Origin: Pseudomonas oryzihabitans
GTDB taxonomy: Bacteria > Pseudomonadota > Gammaproteobacteria > Pseudomonadales > Pseudomonadaceae
Assembly: GCF_024652905.1 (NCBI RefSeq)
Contig: NZ_CP102428.1
Span: 446,501-510,500, forward strand
Direction: 5' to 3'
DNA: 64,000 nt
Below the pieces are notes generated by a model that saw only the letters and a list, made by a program, of their open reading frames with translations, had not been told where the DNA came from and did no database searches. The number at the start of each line of letters is the position of its first letter. The first letter of the stretch is position 1. Below, piece by piece: positions 58,592 to 64,000 of this stretch. The position numbers and the translations under genes were made by a program.

Positions 58592-60835
58592 ATGAGCTTC
58601 GACGCCGATGAAGAAATCCTCCAGGATTTCCTGGTAGAGGCCGGCGAGATTCTCGAACAGTTGTCCGAACAATTGGTCGAGCTGGAAAGCCGCCCGGATG
58701 ACATGGATCTGCTGAACGCCATTTTCCGTGGCTTCCATACCGTAAAGGGCGGTGCCGGTTTCCTGCAGCTCCATACCCTGGTCGAGTGCTGCCATATCGC
58801 GGAAAACGTATTCGACATCCTGCGCAAGGGCGAACGCCGCGTGGATGCCGAGCTGATGGATGTGGTGCTGCAGGCACTGGATTCCGTCAACGAGATGTTC
58901 GGTCAAGTCCGTGAACGCGAAGAGCCGACCCCGGCCTCGCCTGAATTGCTGGCGGCCCTGGCCCGCCTGGCCGAGCCCGCTGGCAGCGAGCCGGCGCCGG
59001 TCCCGGCTGCGCCCGTGGCTGCCACCCCGGTCGTGGCCGCCGCGCCGACCGCCCCGGCGGCCGCCGAGCCGGAGCTGAGCGATGCCGATTTCCAGAATCT
59101 GCTCGATGCCCTGGGCAGCGAGCCGAGCGCGGCAGCGGCAACGCCTGCGGCCGCCAGTGGCGACGACATCACCGATGACGAATTCGAGGCCCTGCTCGAT
59201 CAGTTGCATGGCAAGGGCAAGTTCAACGAGGCACCGGCCACCGCGCCGGTTGTCGCTGCGGCTCCTGCCGTGGCTGCGGCTGGTGGCGACGACATCACCG
59301 ACGACGAGTTCGAGGCTCTGCTCGACGAATTGCACGGCAAGGGCAAGTTCGTCGCGGACGAGGCCGCGGCACCGGTTGCAGCAGCGCCTGCTGCGGCGGC
59401 TCCAGCCGCCGCGACGGGCGGTGACGAGATCACCGACGACGAATTCGAATCCCTGCTCGACGAATTGCACGGCAAGGGCAAGTTCAGTGGTCCTGCGGTA
59501 GCCGCCGAGTCCGTGGCTGCGCCCGTTGCGGCAGCGCCGGCGCCGGCGCCCGTCGCCGCGCCTCAGCCTGCGCCGGCACCCGCACCGAAGCCGACGCCGG
59601 TCGCCGAGGCCGCGGCGCCCAAGCCTGCGGTGGCGGCAGCGCCTGCCGAGCGTCCCACCAGCGAGGCGGAGACCACCGTGCGGGTCGATACCGCGCGCCT
59701 GGACGAGATCATGAACATGGTCGGTGAACTGGTGCTGGTGCGTAACCGCCTGGTCCGCCTGGGCCTGAACAGCGGCGATGAGGCCATGGCCAAGGCCGTG
59801 TCCAACCTCGACGTGGTCACCGCCGACCTGCAGACCTCGGTCATGAAGACCCGGATGCAGCCGATCAAGAAAGTCTTCGGCCGTTTCCCGCGCCTGGTCC
59901 GCGATCTGGCGCGCAGTCTGAAGAAAGAGATCAACCTGGAGCTGGTGGGCGAAGAAACCGACCTGGACAAGAACCTGGTCGAGGCCCTGGCCGATCCGCT
60001 GGTGCACCTGGTGCGCAACGCGGTCGACCACGGCATCGAAGGCCCTGCCGAGCGAGAAGAGAACGGCAAGTCCCGCGCCGGACGGGTGGTGCTCTCCGCC
60101 GAGCAGGAAGGCGACCACATCCTCCTGTCGATCTCCGACGACGGCAAGGGCATGGACGCGGATCTGCTGCGCAACAAGGCAGTGGAGAAGGGCCTGCTCG
60201 ACCGCGACGCGGCCGATCGTCTGACCGAGACCGAGTGCTTCAACCTGATCTTCGCTCCGGGTTTCTCCACCAAGGCCGAGATCTCCGACATCTCCGGCCG
60301 CGGCGTAGGCATGGACGTGGTCAAGACCAAGATCAGCCAGCTCAACGGTACCCTGAACGTCTACTCGACCAAGGGCCAGGGCTCCAAGATCGTCATCAAG
60401 GTACCCCTGACCCTGGCGATCATGCCGACGCTGATGGTGATGCTGGGCAACCAGGCCTTCGCCTTCCCGCTGGTCAACGTCAACGAGATCTTCCACCTCG
60501 ACCTGTCCCGCACCAACGTGGTGGACGGCCAGGAAGTGGTGGTGGTACGCGACAAGGCGCTGCCGCTGTTCTACCTCAAGCGCTGGCTGGTGCCCAATGC
60601 GGCCCATGTCGAGCAGGGGGAAGGGCATGTGGTGATCCTCTCGGTGGGCACTCAGCGCATCGGCTTCGTGGTCGATCAGCTGGTGGGCCAGGAAGAGGTG
60701 GTCATCAAGCCCCTCGGCAAGATGCTGCAGGGCACGCCCGGCATGTCCGGGGCGACCATCACCGGCGACGGGCGCATCGCGCTCATCCTCGATGTGCCCA
60801 GCATGCTCAAGCGCTACGCCCGTCGCGGGCTCTGA
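58592..60835 (+). CDS. cheA: Chemotaxis histidine kinase CheA
   Basis: The 747-residue kinase has the P1 Hpt domain with phosphoacceptor His49 in FRGFHTVKGGAGF. Then comes a long Ala/Pro-rich linker carrying three near-identical units ITDDEFE(A/S)LLD(Q/E)LHGKGKF. Dimerisation (P3), ATPase (P4) and CheW-like (P5) domains follow, with VRNAVDHGIE, SDDGKGMD and GRGVGMDVVKTK visible. The ATG at 58592 follows GCAGGA. It passes phosphate to CheY and CheB. Confidence 0.97.
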   Translation: MSFDADEEILQDFLVEAGEILEQLSEQLVELESRPDDMDLLNAIFRGFHTVKGGAGFLQLHTLVECCHIAENVFDILRKGERRVDAELMDVVLQALDSVNEMFGQVREREEPTPASPELLAALARLAEPAGSEPAPVPAAPVAATPVVAAAPTAPAAAEPELSDADFQNLLDALGSEPSAAAATPAAASGDDITDDEFEALLDQLHGKGKFNEAPATAPVVAAAPAVAAAGGDDITDDEFEALLDELHGKGKFVADEAAAPVAAAPAAAAPAAATGGDEITDDEFESLLDELHGKGKFSGPAVAAESVAAPVAAAPAPAPVAAPQPAPAPAPKPTPVAEAAAPKPAVAAAPAERPTSEAETTVRVDTARLDEIMNMVGELVLVRNRLVRLGLNSGDEAMAKAVSNLDVVTADLQTSVMKTRMQPIKKVFGRFPRLVRDLARSLKKEINLELVGEETDLDKNLVEALADPLVHLVRNAVDHGIEGPAEREENGKSRAGRVVLSAEQEGDHILLSISDDGKGMDADLLRNKAVEKGLLDRDAADRLTETECFNLIFAPGFSTKAEISDISGRGVGMDVVKTKISQLNGTLNVYSTKGQGSKIVIKVPLTLAIMPTLMVMLGNQAFAFPLVNVNEIFHLDLSRTNVVDGQEVVVVRDKALPLFYLKRWLVPNAAHVEQGEGHVVILSVGTQRIGFVVDQLVGQEEVVIKPLGKMLQGTPGMSGATITGDGRIALILDVPSMLKRYARRGL
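59159..59485 (+). repeat. Three in-frame repeats in the CheA linker
   Basis: Units at CheA residues 190-211, 232-253 and 277-298 share ITDDEFE-x-LLD-x-LHGKGKF, spaced 42-45 residues by Ala/Pro-rich stretches. A weaker related unit (LSDADFQNLLDALG) precedes them near residue 162. The units replace the usual P2 region. Confidence 0.85.
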
Positions 60836-60853
60836 GTCGGCCAGGTACGAGCG

Positions 60854-60875
60854 GCGTCGGGCCCGTGCCCGGCGC
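60854..60875 (+). terminator. Stem-loop between cheA and cheB
   Basis: GCGTCGGGC at 60854-60862 pairs with GCCCGGCGC at 60867-60875 (one T-G wobble) over a CCGT loop. No T-run follows, so it is probably an intercistronic stability or partial-termination element. Confidence 0.4.
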
Positions 60876-60917
60876 CATCGGGTGGCCTGCGCCGCCCCAG
60901 GTTAGGAGTTTCAACGT

Positions 60918-62036
60918 ATGCCGGTAAAAGTACTGGTGGTGGACGATTCCGGCTTCTTCCGGCGTCGGCTCAAGGAAATCCTGGCGGCCGATCCCAACAT
61001 CTCGGTGGTGGGCACGGCCAGCAACGGGCGCGAAGGGGTCGATCAGGCCCTGGCGCTGCGACCCGATGTCATCACCATGGACTACGAGATGCCGATGATG
61101 GACGGCATCACCGCGGTCCGCCACATCATGCAGAAGTGCCCGACCCCGGTGCTGATGTTCTCCTCGCTCACCCATGAAGGCGCCCGGGTCACCCTGGATG
61201 CCCTGGATGCCGGCGCGGTGGACTACCTGCCGAAGAATTTCGAGGACATCTCGCGCAATCCGGCCAGCTTGCAAAAGCTGCTGTGCGAGAAGATCCACCA
61301 TATCGCCCGTTCCAACCGGCGCTTCGCCGTGGCCCCCAGCGTCGCGCCGGCGGTGCCCACTGGTGCCTCGGCCGCGCCTGCTGCTGCCCGCCCGGCACCA
61401 CGTCCGGCGGCGCCCAGCGGTGCCCAGTCCGCGCATGCGCCCGTGGCTCCGGCTTCGCCGCCGCCCAAGCGCAAGCACTATCGCCTGGTGGCGATCGGCA
61501 CTTCCACCGGTGGCCCGGTGGCCCTGCAGCGGGTGCTCACCCAGCTGCCAGCCAATTTCCCGGCGCCGCTGGTGCTGATCCAACACATGCCCGCGGCCTT
61601 CACCAAGGCCTTCGCCGAGCGTCTGGACAAGCTCTGCCGCATCAGCGTCAAGGAAGCCGAGGATGGCGACCAGTTGCGTCCGGGGCTGGCCTTGCTGGCA
61701 CCCGGCGGCAAGCAGATGATGGTGGACGGTCGCGGGATGGTGAAGATCCTGCCCGGCGACGAGCGCCTCAACTACAAGCCTTGCGTCGACGTGACTTTTG
61801 GCTCCGCGGCTAAGGCCTATGCCGACAAGGTGCTGGCAGTGGTCCTGACCGGCATGGGCGCCGACGGTCGCGAAGGCGCGCGGATGCTCAAGCAGGTCGG
61901 CAGCCAGGTATGGGCCCAGGACGAAGCCAGTTGCGTCATCTACGGCATGCCTATGGCCATCGCCAAGGCCAATCTGGCCGATGCCATTTATGGCCTGGAC
62001 GACATCGGCAGACACCTGACCGAGGCCTGTTCGTGA
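60918..62036 (+). CDS. cheB: Chemotaxis methylesterase CheB
   Basis: The 372-residue protein has an N-terminal receiver ([10 protein letters not shown], phospho-Asp in [12 protein letters not shown]) and a C-terminal methylesterase with the catalytic Ser in IGTSTGGP, His in IQHMPAAF and Asp in [10 protein letters not shown] Pro/Ala-rich linker of about 50 residues joins them. It removes methyl groups from chemoreceptors for adaptation. Confidence 0.96.
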   Translation: MPVKVLVVDDSGFFRRRLKEILAADPNISVVGTASNGREGVDQALALRPDVITMDYEMPMMDGITAVRHIMQKCPTPVLMFSSLTHEGARVTLDALDAGAVDYLPKNFEDISRNPASLQKLLCEKIHHIARSNRRFAVAPSVAPAVPTGASAAPAAARPAPRPAAPSGAQSAHAPVAPASPPPKRKHYRLVAIGTSTGGPVALQRVLTQLPANFPAPLVLIQHMPAAFTKAFAERLDKLCRISVKEAEDGDQLRPGLALLAPGGKQMMVDGRGMVKILPGDERLNYKPCVDVTFGSAAKAYADKVLAVVLTGMGADGREGARMLKQVGSQVWAQDEASCVIYGMPMAIAKANLADAIYGLDDIGRHLTEACS

Positions 62037-62070
62037 CGGCAGGTGTTCACCGGCCAGAAGGGCATTGAGC

Positions 62071-62811
62071 GTGGACGTGCTCAGTCTCATCGGCATCCTG
62101 CTGGCCTTTACCGCCATCATGGGTGGCAACCTGCTGGAGGGCGGTTCCTTCACCGCCCTGGCCAATGGACCGGCCGCGCTGATCGTGGTCGGCGGCACTC
62201 TGGGCGCCGTTCTGCTGCAGACCCGCCTGCCGGTACTGCGCCGCGCCCTGACCATGCTGGCCTGGGTGTTCGTGCCGCCACGGCTGGACCTCGTCGGTGG
62301 CATCCGCAAGGTGGTCAACTGGAGCAACGTGGCGCGCAAGGAAGGCCTGCTGGGCCTCGAACCCCTGGTCGCCCGCGAAGCCGATCCCTATGCCGCCAAG
62401 GGCCTGCAGTTGCTGGTGGACGGCACCGAACCGGAAGCCCTGCGCAGCATTCTCGAAGTGGACCTCTACGGCCAGGAAGACCGTGACATCGCCGCCGCCA
62501 AGGTCTACGAGGCCATGGGGGGTTATGCGCCCACGGTGGGCATCATCGGTGCGGTGATGGGCCTGATCCACGTCATGCAGAATCTGGCCGATCCCTCGCA
62601 ACTGGGCAGCGGCATCGCCGTGGCTTTCGTCGCCACCATCTATGGCGTCGGCTTCGCCAACTTGCTGTTGCTGCCCGTCGGCAACAAGCTCAAGGCGCTG
62701 GCTCAGCAACAGTCCCGCTATCGGGAAATGCTGCTGGAAGGCCTGATGTCCATTGGCGAGGGCGAGAATCCCCGCTCCATCGAAATGAAGCTGCAAGGTT
62801 TTCTGGACTAG
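62071..62811 (+). CDS. motC: Flagellar motor stator protein MotC
   Basis: The 246-residue MotA-type proton-channel subunit has four membrane segments and the conserved region YAPTVGIIGAVMGLIHVM with IAVAFVATIYGVGFANLLLLP. A GTG start at 62071 is chosen because AGAAGG lies nine bases upstream and the family starts at DVLSLIG; a TTG at 62065 is too close. It pairs with MotD, eleven bases downstream. Confidence 0.94.
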   Translation: MDVLSLIGILLAFTAIMGGNLLEGGSFTALANGPAALIVVGGTLGAVLLQTRLPVLRRALTMLAWVFVPPRLDLVGGIRKVVNWSNVARKEGLLGLEPLVAREADPYAAKGLQLLVDGTEPEALRSILEVDLYGQEDRDIAAAKVYEAMGGYAPTVGIIGAVMGLIHVMQNLADPSQLGSGIAVAFVATIYGVGFANLLLLPVGNKLKALAQQQSRYREMLLEGLMSIGEGENPRSIEMKLQGFLD

Positions 62812-62822
62812 GAGGACGCCGC

Positions 62823-63686
62823 ATGCCTCGTCGTCGTCGCCGTCCCGAAGAACACGAGAACCACGAACGCTGGCTGGTCTCCTACGCCGACTTCATCACC
62901 TTGCTGTTCGCTTTCTTCGTGGTCATGTATTCCATCTCCTCGCTGAACGAGAGCAAGTACAAGGTGCTCTCGGACAGCCTCTCGGGCATCTTCAGCCAGC
63001 CGGAGCGCTCGCTCAAACCCATCCCCCTCGGCGACCAGCGTCCGGCGGGCGTGACGCCGACGGTGATGGATGCGAGCGCCGCTCAACCGGCCAAGGTCAC
63101 CCCCAGCGATCCGCTGCAGCAGATCGCCGACAGCGTGCGAGCCACCTTCGGCGATCTCATCGCCGGCGACCAGCTGAACATCAAGGCCAGTGAAATGTGG
63201 CTGGAAATCGAGCTCAGCTCCAATCTGCTCTTCGCCAGTGGCGATTCCCTGCCGAGCAATCCCGCCTTCGGTCTCATGGAGAAGGTGGCCAAGATTCTGG
63301 CGCCGTTCAAGAATCCGATCCAGGTACAAGGCTACACGGACGACCGCCCCATCAGCACAGCGCTGTACCCCACTAATTGGGAACTGTCGGCGGCCCGAGC
63401 CGCCAGTATCGTGCGGCTGCTGATCGGCAATGGCATCGCCCCGCAACGCTTGGCCGTGGTGGGCTATGGCGCCTATCAGCCGGTGGTCGACAACACCAGT
63501 GACGTCAATCGAGCCCGTAATCGGCGGGTCGTCCTGCTGATCTCGCGCAATCTCGACCTGTTCCGGCCGCAGAGCACCTTGCAAAATTCGTCGACTGGCA
63601 CACAATCTGCAGCATCGCCTGGAGAACCGGCGCCCAAGGTGGCGCCTGTCAAATCTTCGTCGCCGGCTGCTACGCCGGCACCTTGA
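62823..63686 (+). CDS. motD: Flagellar motor stator protein MotD
   Basis: The 287-residue MotB-type protein has the plug/channel helix with the proton-carrying Asp in SYADFITLLFAFFVVMYSI, and an OmpA-like peptidoglycan-binding domain with VQGYTDDRPI and NRARNRRVVLLI. The C-terminal tail is Ser/Pro/Ala-rich. GGAGG precedes the ATG. MotCD is the swarming-associated stator in P. aeruginosa. Confidence 0.95.
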   Translation: MPRRRRRPEEHENHERWLVSYADFITLLFAFFVVMYSISSLNESKYKVLSDSLSGIFSQPERSLKPIPLGDQRPAGVTPTVMDASAAQPAKVTPSDPLQQIADSVRATFGDLIAGDQLNIKASEMWLEIELSSNLLFASGDSLPSNPAFGLMEKVAKILAPFKNPIQVQGYTDDRPISTALYPTNWELSAARAASIVRLLIGNGIAPQRLAVVGYGAYQPVVDNTSDVNRARNRRVVLLISRNLDLFRPQSTLQNSSTGTQSAASPGEPAPKVAPVKSSSPAATPAP

Positions 63687-63721
63687 CCCGGCTGGTCGTG
63701 TCGTCGGGAGGAAGTCTGCAC

Positions 63722-64000
63722 ATGAGAGTCTGGGCTGTCGCCAATCAGAAGGGTGGGGTGGGCAAGACCACCACCACCGTTGCCCTCGCCGGGTTGCTCG
63801 GCGATGAGGGCAAGCGCGTCCTGTTGGTGGATCTAGATCCCCACGGTTCCCTGACCAGTTATTTCGGTCAGGATCCGGACAGCCTGGAACACAGCGCGTT
63901 CGACCTGTTCCAGCACGGTGGCCAGGTGCCGGAAGGCCTGCCGAAGCGGCTACTGCTGCCCACCAGCCATCCACAGCTGTCGATGCTGCCGTCCAGCACC
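63722..64000 (+). CDS. ParA-family ATPase, partial
   Basis: The first 93 codons are present and the gene runs past the end of the window. The deviant Walker A NQKGGVGKTTTTVALAG and LLVDLDPHGSLTSYFG are clear. A similar gene follows motD in P. aeruginosa and helps place the chemotaxis proteins at the pole. The ATG at 63722 follows GGAGGAAG. Confidence 0.92.
   Translation, partial: MRVWAVANQKGGVGKTTTTVALAGLLGDEGKRVLLVDLDPHGSLTSYFGQDPDSLEHSAFDLFQHGGQVPEGLPKRLLLPTSHPQLSMLPSST

Noticed and set aside
59159-59485. CRISPR-like or tandem-repeat array
   Set aside because: The repetition is in frame, protein-level and degenerate in DNA; it is part of CheA.
58523-60628. 701-codon minus-strand open frame opposite cheA
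   Set aside because: Antisense of cheA; its repeats are only the reverse of the CheA linker repeats.

Overview
The window is a 64 kb piece of a high-GC gammaproteobacterial chromosome. It is almost certainly Pseudomonas, because the uvrB/gltX, cmk-rpsA-ihfB, wbpL-wbpM and fliE-to-motD gene sets closely match that genus in order and protein sequence. A yellow-pigmented P. oryzihabitans-like lineage is possible, but the sequence alone does not settle the species. No phage, IS element or CRISPR array is visible.

Region 1 (1-12 kb) is metabolic. It starts with a short-chain dehydrogenase, a LysR regulator and an acyltransferase-3 membrane protein. Next come nine co-directional minus-strand genes: amino-acid ABC transporter (binding protein, ATPase, two permeases), DapA-like lyase, DadA-like oxidase, aldehyde dehydrogenase, proline-racemase-family epimerase and a GntR/FCD regulator. 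Together they fit import of 4-hydroxyproline and its conversion to 2-oxoglutarate. The epimerase has Ser in place of the first catalytic Cys.

Region 2 (12-20 kb) holds a divergent bauA-bauC pair (beta-alanine/omega-amino acid catabolism) followed by a MITE-like palindromic element. After it come a lipoprotein, an IalB-like periplasmic protein, YjdM, a histidine kinase divergent from a stand-alone receiver protein, tRNA-Asn with a strong bidirectional terminator, and an aromatic/aspartate aminotransferase.

Region 3 (20-29.4 kb) is housekeeping: uvrB, gltX, then hisC-tyrA-cmk-rpsA-ihfB. TyrA is not fused to AroA here, and no aroA lies between tyrA and cmk.

Region 4 (29.4-38 kb) is the O-antigen slot next to ihfB. 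It has an AT-rich island, a tiny membrane protein, one epimerase gene, wbpL, wbpM, rmlBACD and a ComEA-like gene. No wzx, wzy, wzz or glycosyltransferase is present in the window.

Region 5 (38-64 kb) is a nearly unbroken flagellar/chemotaxis superlocus: fliEFGHIJ, an Hpt protein, fliKLMNOPQR-flhB, sodC on the opposite strand, then flhA-flhF-fleN-fliA-cheYZAB-motCD and the start of a ParA-like gene. Sigma-54 (-24/-12) promoters are readable before fliE, fliK and flhA. The fli genes build the basal body and export gate; flhF, fleN and fliA set flagellar number, place and late-gene timing. The che and mot genes control and drive rotation.
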